A DNA stretch of 64,000 nt from Spisula solida (lineage: Eukaryota; Mollusca; Bivalvia; Venerida; Mactridae), in the NCBI GenBank assembly GCA_947247005.1, contig OX365945.1, positions 12,778,501 through 12,842,500 of the forward strand. The letters are read 5' to 3'. The stretch's first letter is position 1. Each line of letters starts with the position of its first letter. Both the position numbers and the translations under genes were made by a program. The notes under the pieces were generated by a model. The model worked only from the letters and a program-made list of their open reading frames with translations. It was not told where the DNA came from and made no database searches. Positions 1 to 11,686 of the stretch are shown here, one piece after another.

Positions 1-1047
1 CTTCATATAAGTAAAATTGTCCCAGATATGGTAACGTGCAAAGATTGAGATCATATTGCATCGAGTTCAGTTGACCTGAAATGTGTGTTACAATTTGTTG
101 TTGTTATGTAATGACTTTGTTTTTAAGATGTGCACAACTTTGTTGCTTTTATTGTTTTGGACTTCAGTGACTTACAAACACTTCAGCTTACATAACATAT
201 AAATCTGCTGATTCACCAATTGTAGAAATATGTAATAGAATAATAATTGAAATACTTAGTTATTAGTTAAGATACTTGATTACGAAGTATCTCATCATTT
301 GGCTTATGTTATATCATGAATCATGTATCATGACATATGTTGTCAGTATTGCAGCTATTGTAGTGAATGAAGACCTGATATTAGATGTTTTTTTAAACTT
401 TGCTTCAATGGCATAGTTAATGAAGAGCTTCCTATTATATATATATTCTACAATCCAGTTGGGATACCAATTCCAGTGGCAGTTAAAAGTGATGTCATGT
501 GACCATTACCAATATGCCAAGGAGGCCAAGTTTTTACGTATACACTAGAGCAGTGTTATATAGGAAGTTACAAAACATAGTAGCAACACTGCGATTTCTC
601 ATTTCCATGAACTTTGTACATGTATGAACAAATGTTGTACTTTTAAGTATTCCAGATGTTGTCATATAAATGGTAGAACCTCTGATCTCAATTAACGGAA
701 TGTCTGGGGAACCAATCCTGTAATCTGCAAGTTTTTTACAGACCAAACGCGAGGGTAGACGATTAAAGAAGACAATAGAATTGATATTTACTTTAGTTGT
801 AAATCTGTCAATTATCTCATATTTATTTGGTTATGACAATTTCGTACAATGTTTATATGACTGTAATTGCTCCAATTGCTGATATTTTTGTATAAATAAG
901 TACAATGTGACATTTGGAATCAATTAATCGTTTGTTCAATAAATTAACTAGTACAAATGTACTTATTGGCATTTGTACTTTAAGCAAAGACCATGCAAGA
1001 CAAATTTGTATTTCAAAGCAAGAGATTTTAATAACCTCTTACTACTG
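1..1047. other. AT-rich stretch without a recognisable gene
   Basis: I see no gene here. About 164-250 contains a phrase (CAGTGACTTACAAACACTTC) that recurs with small changes at about 19272-19345, so part of it is a dispersed repeat of unknown class. The rest looks unique. Confidence 0.5.
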
Positions 1048-1180
1048 TGCACTTACAGGGGTATTTGACAGCTGGGTTAACGAGATATTACTGTCTAAAG
1101 GGTTATAACTGCCAATAATACGTAGTAATATAACAAGAGGGCCATGATGGCCCTAGATCGCTCACCTGAGTACCATGTCT
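1048..1180 (+). repeat. Molluscan interspersed repeat end with hairpin
   Basis: The segment ends in a GGGCCATGATGGCCC hairpin followed by TAG and GCTCACCTGAG. This end is shared, in inverted orientation, with the element end near 26190-26222. The stretch from about 1048 (GCACTTACAGGGGTATTTG, CTGGGTTAACGAGATATTA) recurs in the same orientation at 3072-3160. I recognise the family as very common in bivalve genomes. Its class (Helitron-like or pearl-like) is inference. Confidence 0.6.
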
Positions 1181-1340
1181 ACCTATGTAAACATGTACAA
1201 GCCATTATTTCTTAACAAATCAACAAAGAAGAAATTAGATATTAAGTATAATCGGACAAATAGTACCAGAATAAAAACAAACTTATTTACATTTTGCACC
1301 TGAAGTAAACTAATAAGGTATGGTAATTTAATTACAATAG

Positions 1341-1432
1341 CCGATGAGAAAATAGCTTAGTCAGTACAGAGCAAGGTCTAGTCACAACCAAGGCGCGTTT
1401 TTATTACGCACGAGTTCGAATCCTAGTTTATG
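1341..1432 (+). repeat. tRNA-derived SINE head (degenerate)
   Basis: A box-A-like stretch (TAGCTTAGTCAGT, 1353-1365) is followed about 50 bases later by a box-B match (GAGTTCGAATCC, 1412-1423). These are the internal RNA polymerase III promoter blocks of tRNAs and tRNA-derived SINEs. No convincing cloverleaf forms, so a SINE head or tRNA relic is more likely than a working tRNA gene. Confidence 0.5.
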
Positions 1433-1582
1433 ACTTTTCGGCTAGAAAAAATATTTTTGCATTAAGTCTAATAACCCTTATATTTACCTTTTTCGTGGTG
1501 TTATTTCTTTTTTTTCTTTTTTAAAGTATGTAATTTAAAAATGATAAGAAAACGAAATAACCATGACGATAAAAAAATACAC

Positions 1583-1667
1583 AACGAGGATTCGAACCTG
1601 CGTACAGAAATAAAATGCCGAGTACATTATCAATTTGCGGATGCGTTACCACTGAGCCACTGGTGCT
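1583..1667 (-). repeat. tRNA-derived SINE head or tRNA relic, minus strand
   Basis: On the minus strand a clear box A (TGGCTCAGTGGTAAC, complement of 1644-1658) precedes a clear box B (GGTTCGAATCC, complement of 1588-1598) at tRNA-like spacing with a long variable region. The T-stem has mismatches and no acceptor stem closes, so this is probably a SINE head. It lies just left of the TIR element starting at 1808 and points away from it. Confidence 0.55.
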
Positions 1668-1807
1668 TTTTGAGAAATGATTGCAGCAATAACATGTCTA
1701 CGTTACCAAATAATTCGAGTAATTAGATGTAACGGTCAGTTTTGTGTTTATTTACTAGTGCTAAATCTAGCCTGGCCAATGTATGATTGTCCGACTATAG
1801 ATGGGTA

Positions 1808-3041
1808 TGGCGTACCAATTGGGTCAAAAATCGATACATGCATACGACAAGCTATAATATATACGTGCACCTAGAAAATTATACGTGCACGTACAATTTT
1901 ATACGGGCAAGTACAATTTCGCTAAAATATACTTACACGCATAAAAGTGTACATGCACCTATAAAAGTACTAGATTTAAGTTGATCTATTTCACACCATT
2001 TAAAATTGTATCTTAATCGAGTGTTAGTTAAGATCCTATTGATTTTATTAGCCCCGGACAATATACAGGCTCTTCAGAACAGATCATAATGAATCGAATT
2101 AAGATATTTTACAAGGCTATGTTTGCATAAGGGTAATAAATGTTGGCACATTTGGGGTACATTGTAGACTGCTTGCTGGGATGAGGGACCTTCGTTTTAC
2201 TGTAATATACAGAAAGGACATGTATCACATGTCATCATTGTCATAAAATTGTACTTTTAACAGTACAGCGGTCTATTTATATACTCGTTTAATCATAAAT
2301 TAGTTAACTGGATGCTTTATGAGACTTATTATAAGGTCCATGTATAGATCTACATGTATATTTCATTCGGGAACCATATATATTGAAGTGAGATTAGTGT
2401 TTAGGATAAGAAAGGGTTTCTATATTATTTAATTGACATTTAATTGGAATTGGAATTAATTATACATACCAGCATTATTATAATTATACATTATCTCACA
2501 CAGTAAGTTTTCTTTATTTTATTTACACAAATAATTAAAACAGTTAATCTAACAACACTGAATAGCATGTATTACTTGTCATTCAACACATATATTTTCT
2601 CTTTCCTAATAACTCTAAATTAAATTTAAATTTGCGCAACTGTTATTTCAACAAACGTGGTTTATAATAAAGAAATTTAAAGAAAAAAAATGGTGTTGAT
2701 GAATAAAATACCGCGATGAAACAGGCTTTTTCATTTGTCTGAGTAGATTAATTATACGTGCACGTATACATATATACGTGTACGTATAATTTATACCTGA
2801 ATATATACGTGCATATACAATCATATACGTGCACGTATAAATTTATACGTGCACTTAAAATTTTATACGTGCACGTAAAATAATATACGTGCATGTACAA
2901 TATTATACGTGTACGTACAATTTCGCTTATATATATACGTGCACGTATATTCTTATACGTGCACGTATATTATTGTATGTGCACATACCTATTATAGTTT
3001 ACCGTAAGCATGAAATGACAATTGACCCAAATGGTACGCCA
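1808..3041. mobile_element. TIR element with subterminal arrays of a 20-bp palindromic repeat
   Basis: The ends are inverted repeats: TGGCGTACCAATTGGGTCAA at 1808 and the complement of TTGACCCAAATGGTACGCCA at 3022-3041, one mismatch. A weaker match continues inwards for about 30 bases to ACTATAAT/GCTATAAT. Both ends are flanked by TA (1806-1807, 3042-3043), as expected for a Tc1/mariner-type target duplication. Inside each end are tandem copies of TATACGTGCACGTATAATTT. In the right array the ACGTG core starts at 2756, 2776, 2807, 2827, 2847, 2867, 2887, 2907, 2937 and 2957, with a degenerate copy near 2977. In the left array it starts at 1863 and 1883, with degenerate copies beyond. There is no transposase frame, so the element is non-autonomous. 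Confidence 0.75.
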
Positions 3042-3067
3042 TAGAAGGTGACCCAAGAACCTTAAAC

Positions 3068-3160
3068 TTAACACTGCACTTACCAGGGTATTTGGCGGCT
3101 GGGTTGCAGGGATATTAATGTTTCAAGGGTCATGTCTCTCTAATACATGTACTAGGAGTA
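3068..3160 (+). repeat. Second copy of the 1048-1130 repeat
   Basis: This segment (GCACTTACCAGGGTATTTGG, then CTGGGTTGCAGGGATATTA) matches 1048-1130 in direct orientation at roughly 70-75 percent by eye. The two copies flank the 1808-3041 element but are not adjacent to it, so they are not its target duplication. Confidence 0.55.
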
Positions 3161-3378
3161 TAAAAAGAAACACCAAGAATAACCATTAACCAATAAAATT
3201 ACGGCAAATGAGAAAGTACATTTACTACCAGTATAGTACAGTATGCGTATCAACTGTGGATTTCAGAAAAGTGGAAGGTTGACAACAGAGCCAATACATC
3301 AATGCATAAAACAGAACATCGGGAACCAATTTGAAAATACAAAAAAAACATAATTTTAAATTGCTAATATGATATATA

Positions 3379-5228
3379 CAGGGTGATTATTAATACACTT
3401 AACCGATTTAGAAACGCAACTATTTTGGGGGCTGGTATTTGTTGTATAAATTATTGTTTGAAATGTGTTAGAGTTTAAATCAACCAGTGGTACGAGATTC
3501 GTACGCCTGGTATGATTTTCGCGATAAAATATTTCAATTTAACCCATTACATCATATTGACGTCATTTTCATAATTTACACATGACACCGGAACAAAACC
3601 ACTGGCCGTGACGATTTGACCGTCAAAATGTAGGACAACGATACCCCGACCGAAAAACATCAATTGGGTTAAGAAATACGTTCTATACGGTGCAACGCTT
3701 TTAGGATATATAGAACATCCTGGCGCTATTGACGTGCTTTAAGCAGATATGTGACGTTTAGTGATGGCAAAGTCATTTAACTGTCGGCTGTTGATGATCT
3801 TTAGACTTACACAGTATTTTTAAGAAGCAGTTCACACCTACGATTGTCAGAGACAGGTAAGCTGACGATACCAGCACGTAAAAATGATGGCACCATATGA
3901 ATGTTATTTATGAAGGCATCACTTCCGGTCAACAAATTTCGGTGATATACCTACAGTTTGAAGACAATGATGCGAACGATTTGGTTATTTCGCTAAAATA
4001 CATTTCATAACATTTTGTTTAATGTTTAGTGTGACCCAAATTGAAAATCGCTTATTTTTTCTATCTTTTTAGTTACCCTTACAAATTTAATTTTGAGATG
4101 ACCTAGGACAGGTATTATCTTAACCATCGGACAGACACAATGCATCGTATGCTAGATCGGCAACAAATTACTGACAGCTCATGTCAAGACTGAGGAGGTC
4201 ATTGAATTTTTCTCCTGAAGCTTAATTTGAAGGCAGGCTCAAGTGGCCGTCAAACAGTGCATCACGAAGCAGAAACTTCAGACCGTTTAAAGTGTTACGT
4301 GTTTTCCTTATAGATGTGTGGAACAACATTCTATAACCCCATTTTTTTTCCGCCAATGCGGCAGAGACCCCTGATTTGCATAGCAAGATGCAGCTTATAA
4401 ATACATTATTAATTTTGCGAATTTGACATTGTTGATCAATACGTTTCGTGATTTAGTTTTGTGACCATTTAAACCTTGATTACATTTAAATTTTCATTTA
4501 TTGGACTTCATGTATTGATTTCATCATGTGCCAATTTTCAATACAATTAAAGCTCCTTAACAGGTAAAAATTTATCAAAAACCCGATGTTGCGTTTTTAA
4601 ATCGGTTAATTGTACTAGTATATGGTAACATAAATAACTTTAATAACTTTGTCAGTTGTTAAGATAATATACATTATTATACACCTTTGATTAACATACA
4701 TATGTAAGTTCTATTTTACACATAAATCTTTTCAAATGTCACATACGTTTTTAACAGGATAAGTTCAAAAGGTTTCCCTTTATTCTGCAAAACTGCAAAA
4801 CTAGCCCTAAAATACGTCGAAAATAACCAAATGAAACCTTGCATGTTGCACCACCGAAGCTATAAATTTCACACGAAATTGCAGTTTTCAAACAAATATA
4901 GTTTCTGGTTTTGGAGTATTCATTCCTTCCTCTAGGCATCCACATTAAAAGAAACCCGAAGGGTTTAAGTCTGATCAGTGTAGAGGTCAAGTGAATGTAT
5001 GGTCTTCGACGAAATGATACAGTGGCCAAATTTCTTAAAATCACTGAAAATGTATGGCAGCATCAAGGACTGTATGGACGTCACCTTTATATCAGATGCA
5101 TTTATTATTCATATCCAAACAAACTTGGGCTCATTAGCTTTATGAAAAGGGTAAAACCACTTCTCTATCGTAAAATCTGATTAAGTTCTTAAAGTTATTT
5201 ATGTTACCATATATTAATGATCACTCTG
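3379..5228. mobile_element. Composite of two TIR units sharing one outer pair of mariner-type ends
   Basis: The outer ends are CAGGGTGATTATTAAT (3379) and the complement of ATTAATGATCACTCTG (ending 5228), each flanked by TA. Inside are two further inverted pairs. Unit A has TTAACCGATTTAGAAACGC at 3399 and its complement at 4588-4609, 21 of 22 matching. Unit B has a perfect 25-bp pair at 4619-4643 and 5189-5213 (begins TATATGGTAACATAAATAAC). Unit A at 3582-3700 has a degenerate frame on the plus strand that faintly resembles transposase helix-turn-helix regions, interrupted by stops. A full-length CRE (TGACGTCA) lies near 3559. Confidence 0.65.
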
Positions 5229-5230
5229 TA

Positions 5231-6749
5231 TAATTAACTTTCCCCTTTAACAACTTTACTTCCATGTAATGCATTCGTAATTTAATCAATATAATAAGCA
5301 AAGTCAAAGACATTTGTCGAGAAGCAATTCAGTCTGCCAATTAACGAGATTAAGCAATCTGTATACTTACAGGGGCCTTGAATAATGGTATGCATGCAGG
5401 CAGTTTGTTCAATTACATGCAAGTTAGTATCATCAATCCAGGTCCTAAATCATTGAAATCACAATACTCTACTGCAACATTGACTTATATTGAATTACAA
5501 TGGCTCTTATTTCTTACAAAAGACAAACTTGCTTCATTTAAAAGTCTCCATAACTAGAAGTCTACTGCAAGACGCATATGGTTCATTTATGAGGTTATAA
5601 AGAAATGTATGAGGTACCAAATGAACAAGTCTACTACAAGGTGCTTGGTTAATGTATGGGTAGCAAAGTGTAAGTTTAATTGCAAGTTGGTAAGACACCA
5701 CCATACTTTATACATGTAGACAACCTGAAAAGATAACTCAGGATTTCTGATTGTGTAACATCCTGTCTACAATGGGTGACAATTACAGTCACAATACAAT
5801 CATAAAAGCAGAGGAAAACCAGAAATCAAACCAGGTCTAGGAATAAAAGTTGGAATATATATGGCAATAAAGGACCATTAAATTGTTCTATGAAACAGCA
5901 TTTGTATCTAACTGACTACAAGCCTGCCTCGTGAGCATAGTTAGTGTAGTACTAAACTGGGACACAGGATCCAAGTTAGGCAAGGTCAATAATCTTCCAT
6001 GATATTTGGCTCAGGGGTCCTGACTGAGGCATAATGCACAATCATGAAAATAAGATGCAAACCAGTTTCAGGTGCCGTTAGCACAAATCCAAGCTACACC
6101 AAATCTGTTTTAAACATAGTTCTATTGTTAAAATTTAGTTTATAAAATTTCAAAAGACCATAACTTTGTCAACACTTTTTCATCAAATAACTTTTATTTT
6201 GGGCCAAAAGTTTATTGTTTCTATAATATTGCAGCAAATTCGATTTTTGGACTATTCCGGAACTGTAGGAGCCCTGTAATATCTACAATCTAGATCTAGA
6301 GGAGTTATCAGCAGCAAGTAACAAGAGCAAGCTTCTAAGCACAGGTTGATGTTGTGAAAATATATTGCAGAAGAATGGCATCACAAGTCCTGATTATAAC
6401 AACAACATTGATCCTACCTATTATCAGGTAAATTACTAAATGACACATTGCAGATATTGCGAACAACTTGACTGCAAAAATCAGAACAAAATGGCACCGA
6501 CTCCTGCAGTCAGAACAAGAGCCACGTTCATATGGCCATCCCCGCCGTATATGTTTGTCACTAACTAGTGTTTAATAGAAACATGACTAGATAGAATAAG
6601 AAGGCAAAAGATGTCAGGGAAATGAAATAATGGGAGATACATGTAATTGATAAAACGGAACCAGGCAGATTTCAATAGAAGGAAAATATAAGGAAATTAC
6701 ATCAAGGGAAATATCGTACCTTCTTCGGTTGAAGGAAACTAATTCAATA
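5231..6749. other. No gene or recognisable element
   Basis: About 1.5 kb of AT-rich, apparently unique sequence. I found no conserved frame, TIR pair or tandem repeat worth reporting. Small frames here are at chance length. Confidence 0.5.
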
Positions 6750-7193
6750 ATAGTACCAGCTAGAGTTATGTTTCTTAGTCACAGCACTTCTCCTAGATGC
6801 CATCCACTTATATTTCAAGTTTCAAGTCAATCAAATAAATACTTATGAAGTCATGCTCTAGACACAAGTTATTCTCAAATTAAACATAGGGAGATAAAAC
6901 TAGACTATATAGAGTTATAGTTCTTGGTCACTGTACTTCTCCTAGTTGTCATCTATTCATATATGAAGTTTAACGTAAATACCTCAAATAGTTTTAGAAT
7001 TATGCTCTGGACAAAAAGTTATCTTAAAATTAAAAAAAAGGAGATAATTTCAAAACTGGACTATAGAGAGTGATGGTTCTTGGTCACTGCACTTCTCCTA
7101 GTTGCCATCTATCCATATATCAAGTTTTAAGTCAATACCTAAAAATAGTTTTAGAGTTATGCTTTGGACAAAATATGGGACGGACGGACGCAT
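6750..7193 (+). repeat. ~150-bp tandem repeat of the GGGAGATAA/GACGGACGGACG family
   Basis: Three imperfect units of about 150 bp share AGAGTTATGGTTCTTGGTCA, CACTTCTCCTAG and ATCAAGTTT phrases, beginning near 6761, 6911 and 7065. Each contains a version of GGGAGATAA and GTTATGCTCTGGACAAA. The last ends in GGGACGGACGGACG (about 7176-7190). This family is abundant in bivalve genomes. Its expected downstream part (TTCAGCGGGGGATAATAAC) resumes at 7570 after the MITE insertion. Confidence 0.6.
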
Positions 7194-7201
7194 ACTATTA
7201 T

Positions 7202-7561
7202 TAGAGAGGTTGCGATTGGAACGTGTACGACTACGTGTACGTGTAGTTCCCCATACATGTATATGTACGCGTTGCAGTTAAAATTGGCTTGCGTACGACA
7301 ACGTGTGCGTGTAACATCAAATGACAGTTGTATCATGATTTCTTCGTGAATCGCTAATGATTGTTTATATAAACCCAAAGAAACGGGCGATGAATTATTG
7401 GGTTGTCCGTGCATACGCATACCTGTGTGACAAAGTACACATTATATTTTCGTCTGTCACACGTCGGTTACTTGTTAAAACTACACATATCTGGATGACG
7501 CAATACTCAAAAATAGGATTGACGTACACGCACACGTTACACGGTCACTTTAACAAACTCT
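7202..7561. mobile_element. hAT-like MITE with 8-bp target duplication
   Basis: The 360-bp element has imperfect inverted ends: TAGAGAGGTTGCGATTGG at 7202 and the complement of CACTTTAACAAACTCT at its right end. These are followed by ACGTGTACG-rich subterminal DNA on both sides. An exact 8-bp direct repeat, ACTATTAT, flanks it (7194-7201 and 7562-7569). TAGAG ends with an 8-bp duplication fit the hAT superfamily. It splits the older GACGGACGG repeat. There is no transposase frame; the small frames that overlap it run through the ends. Confidence 0.7.
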
Positions 7562-7599
7562 ACTATTATCCCTTCCCCTTCAGCGGGGGATAATAACAA

Positions 7600-8300
7600 T
7601 GTGCAGAGGAATTTTTACTAGCCGTTAATATTAAAGAAACTAACGAGTCTAGTATTTAGGCCAATATCAACAATAAAACAGAGGACAACACAATTAAAGA
7701 AACTATATAAGTCTCGTAGTAAGTACAATATCACCACATAAAATATTCAGAGGAAAACATCACCACACTCAACTTTCACATTTAAGGCAGCTACAAACAC
7801 CATAATTCACAGCTATTAAGATTTGAATGTTTACTAGCCGTTTAAATTAAAGAAACTATACAGTCTATAGTCATCACATAAAACAGAGCAAAACAAAATT
7901 AAAGAAACTATATGGAGTACAATAAGAAAAGTAAAGTACCCCATCTATTGTCAGACATGCGACTGTTCAACAGACTGTACATTTTATTCCCACCCTATCA
8001 ATGAGTCATAATTCGACTGTTGCCACATCACCGTTAGCAGCCACAGCACATTGTCGTTTTACCTTCTTACATGTAGGTACCCATTGATACATCTTGGTGA
8101 CTGAGTGGAGCAATGTGGGTTATTGAATAGTTTGCTAATATAAATTCAACAGTGGTGCAGACGAGGATTTAGTACAGCATCACCACATAAAATACTCAGA
8201 GGACAACATCACCACAGCCAACCTTCACATTAAGACAGCTGCAAATACCATAAATCACAGCCATCAGGCTATAGATTTAAAACCTCAAACCATAAAAGCA
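7600..8300. repeat. Imperfect direct duplications
   Basis: Two phrases occur twice in the same orientation. TACTAGCCGTT...TTAAAGAAACTA is at about 7618 and 7833. A ~95-bp stretch starting ATCACCACATAAAATA is at about 7732 and 8182, sharing CAGAGGA and ACATCACCACA. The layout suggests an old local duplication. No coding frame persists across the copies. Confidence 0.5.
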
Positions 8301-8464
8301 AAACCTATCGCTGAACTTTATGAAAAATGATGCTATTGTATGATACTGGTATCAAAAGTCTCAAGCATAAATATCATGTTTTAAGAAGACCTTATTCAAA
8401 ATCCAACATGAAGCTGAAAACCAACAAACATTATTAATTTTAGACAAATCATAATGACAAGCCC

Positions 8465-8677
8465 TGAATTTATGCAATTATAAATTTCCCCTTGAACCAA
8501 ATACCTTACGTTATGGAGAATAATTTCCCCTTGTGTAACAATGCTGTGACTGATATGAATATACAAGAAAGCTCAGAATTTATGCAATTACAGTATACCC
8601 TTGAACCAAACACGTTAGTACAATGTTATTAAGAATATTTCCTTTGGTGTCACTTCGGAGTGACTGATATAAATATT
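8465..8677. repeat. Two-copy ~110-bp tandem duplication
   Basis: GAATTTATGCAATTA followed by CCCTTGAACCAAA occurs at about 8466 and 8576. Both copies end with TGACTGATAT and AATAT. The copies differ by about a quarter. Class unknown. Confidence 0.5.
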
Positions 8678-8679
8678 TA

Positions 8680-10647
8680 CTACACATCGTTACACTTACA
8701 GGTGGTTAAAGTATAGACCTAGAAAAACAGATTTTTTCCTTCCAGCTAGGTGATAATTCGACACCTGAGTACTTAGGGTGAGAACGATGTAAGACGATCA
8801 TCCTTTGAGACTAACTATTGGAAACTAGAACTTGCGAATAAGTCAGAACAAGTATCTAGGACATGTCTAGAACATGTTTGTGTGTGATTTTCCCTGTAAC
8901 CTTGACATAGGTACAGTTATTGTATGAACTATAAGGCCATCCAAATTAGGCAGGTAGATTTTGAGCTCATAAAAGAAATGAACCACTATATTTTTTGCTC
9001 GAATAAAAGTGAAATTGCAATGGTACCAAGAATTCATATAAAGTTTCATTACAATCAGTGGTTAGGGAGAACAAAGACGGTCAAATGATATCAATTCATA
9101 CGATAGACACACAGATGTCCAGCACAAAATCAATGTCTCTCTAACTATATCATCATCATCTAATAATTCAATTATATAACTAGCAATATTATTAGGTTGC
9201 ATGGATAGTTGGACCTTACATATAGAAACAGCCAGAGTGCTGACAGTATAGAAATTGGGCAACAGTTCTGCAAATATCAGGAAAATAACTTTACAGCATG
9301 AAACCATTTTTTCCTGAATATAATGCCAGATTTTGGATTAAATATCTGAGAATTTCTTGTTCCACAGTATATGAAATGCATCGGCGTCATGTATATGTGG
9401 CATTTATCATTCTACAATGTCATCTTCCATTATTTTTCCAGAATATGACCAGAATCACGTCAATATTTATATCACCACCAAAAGATAATTAAGTTATTCA
9501 GAACAGAGACAAGTAAAATACTTAACGGATGACACTTTATCACACAAGGGTTATTCTGTGGCATCAACAAATGGCCTAATAATTTCATTTCCATCTTCTT
9601 AGACATAAAACACTGAAAGGTTTCAGAAATACATTAGACACAAAGGACTGTTTAAGCAAAGACAAAAAAATTGACAACTTTGACCATTTATTTTTATAGC
9701 TACGCAATTTAATGTTCCCAAAATCGTGAAATAATACATTAACCTAAAGGGTTAGGATATGGTGTTTGACATTTCAACAAGCAAATATACATAAATAAAT
9801 TGATAAATTCTTTTTGTTGCAAAATTATTTTTTTCTTTTGTTTGAGTGAAATATTACGACAACTAAATAGCAGTATCTTTTTTGTGTTATTTTGTACTCT
9901 GTCAGACGAACAGATAATATAAATAAAGAGCTTTCAATGATATATTTGTTACTCTGTATAAGTACATTCTGATTGAGTAACCTGATAAGTTCACGACACA
10001 TTCCAATATATAAGGCAAAAACCTATTAAGTTCTATAATGATTTCTTCACACCTTTAATGCTGTTACGCCATTACAAGAACAATATCTAAAAGAACCAAT
10101 GTTTGAACAACACGATATATCAGAGAATTATACCTACTAAACCATAAACAGCATCAACCACAATACATGGATTTTATAAGTTCTGTGATTTTCAGACGCA
10201 TAATTCACCAGAGGTATAAGTATACTAAGCCAACATTAATGAATAATATATAGCAATGAACTGGCTGTGATGAAAAAGTACATAAATCCCAAGAATACCA
10301 GGAGAGCATTAGTTGCAATAATTGGTGTCGTAGGACATTAGATATGTTTTAAAAGTACATTGGAACCTCATCTGCAGGCGGCTTACACGTTAAAGCTCAA
10401 TAGTCTACATTCCTTTATGATGATGTTGGGCGCCTGTAAAATAGTCTCATCGAACAGACAACCATGTTAATAAGTTCCCATGTAAAATTTGTCAATTGCA
10501 TTTTACCATAAAAATCCATGCCAACTGTAAAATACATATAACTGCATAGCAACGTTAAAATCATAATTTGTTTGACAGAGTACGTAGTCAATCCAAGTGG
10601 CTGCAGACTATCCAGAGAGATGTAACAATGTTAATACTCTCAATAAG
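8680..10647. other. No gene or recognisable element
   Basis: Nearly 2 kb of AT-rich sequence with only short frames of chance length. A short ATCATCATC run lies near 9150. I see no TIR pair or tRNA-like motif. Confidence 0.5.
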
Positions 10648-10800
10648 GACCAACAAAAGCCAAAAGACATTTTCCAAAGACCAACAAAAGCCAAAAGACA
10701 TTTTCTAAAAGACCAACAAAAGCCAAAAGACATTTTCCAAAAGACCAACAAAAGCCAAAAGACATTTTCCAAAAGACCAACATAAGCCAAAACACAATTG
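10648..10800. repeat. 32-bp minisatellite, about 4.7 copies
   Basis: The unit begins GACCAACAAAAGCCAAAAGA and ends CATTTTCCAAAA. Copies start at 10648, 10679, 10711, 10743 and 10775, the first being 31 bp and the last degenerating. The small frames seen here on both strands, with a repeating FWLLLVF-type peptide on the minus strand, are by-products of the array. Confidence 0.9.
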
Positions 10801-11439
10801 CAAAGAGAGGACTATTTATCTGCACAATCAAATCGTATGATAATTAACATTGGACATTCATTGCACAAATATCACCTTTGTGAGGGATTAACTTGCACTT
10901 ACTATAGATAGAAATGGACAAGTTAATTGTTTTATGACGACTTTGTTCAAAGGATTTCCATAAATGAATAATGTGTCTAAAGCTATCATGTCTATTGGTC
11001 AACGAGGCGTAAATTACTGATACAAGAAGTGCAATGGCCACCAAATAGTTTGCATGCAGTAACAAGGCCAAAGAACTGGAACAAATGAAAACTAGAAACA
11101 AAACAAAATTAGCGATAAAACAGATCGGATATTAAATTGAGTGTACATGCGATATATACTGATATTAAATATTTCTAAATTTTAACTAGGCGCATCATAA
11201 AAAGATTCGATTATTTATTTTGAGTACAGACATTTACCTTTTCGCAATGCATAATTGAAATGACACATTTCAGAAGGGTTATTGAACTGGATTCGTTTTG
11301 AATAAAACACCTGGTTTCAAAACCAAATTGCTGAAAACAACTGGTACATTCATGATATAGTAACATAATGAAAATAGTGTTCCATTATAGAACAGGAATG
11401 CTTCTACTGTTGTAGGCAGACATAATTCCATACTTAAAT
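10801..11439. other. No gene or recognisable element
   Basis: AT-rich unique sequence up to the point where similarity with the 45.2-kb block begins. I see nothing supportable in it. Confidence 0.45.
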
Positions 11440-11640
11440 TATATTATTTAAGATTCACAGACATAAGCACGTTGTAACATAACAGGCAGGCATGTACTTA
11501 CACTTGGTTGTACCAGTCACCAGGCAAATCTTTCACAGACATAAATATTGAATTAATCATATACGACAGACAGATCCCAGCAGACGATTTATTCAGCTTT
11601 TGTTCCAATCTAACCAAAATGGATTGATATGACGTCAAAA
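11440..11640. repeat. Paralogous block, segment 1 (three copies in the window)
   Basis: Shared phrases ACATAAGCACG, ACAGACATAAA, TCATATACGACAGA, ATTTATTCAGC and GACGTCAAAAA occur in the same order here, at 45155-45385 and at 62672-62900. This copy is the most diverged, at roughly three quarters identity. The two later copies are about 95 percent alike. A candidate first exon on the minus strand overlaps this segment. Confidence 0.75.
11502..11596 (-). CDS. Candidate small exon with splice donor (low confidence)
   Basis: On the minus strand an open frame runs through this stretch and ends at a strong 5' splice site, AAGT|GTAAGTAC (GTAAGT is the complement of 11496-11501). The first ATG (11560-11558) would give about 20 codons, including MSVKDLPGDWYNQV, before the donor. 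A TATA motif lies 127 bases upstream of that ATG and a conserved TGACGTCA between them, so a 5' exon is imaginable. The copies at 45.3 kb and 62.8 kb keep the frame but not the donor. Between those two copies I count about 12 base changes giving 7 amino-acid changes, a neutral-looking ratio. I do not recognise the peptide and found no downstream exon. It could be chance. Confidence 0.22.
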
Positions 11641-11686
11641 AGCGAAAAATCACAGTACACGAATAGGTGATGATAAGAAGAAGCTT

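Noticed and set aside
1583..1667. Functional tRNA gene on the minus strand
   Set aside because: Box A and box B are good, but the T-stem is mismatched and no acceptor stem closes. A SINE head is the better reading.
10608..10831. Repetitive hydrophobic minus-strand frames
   Set aside because: By-product of the 32-bp minisatellite.
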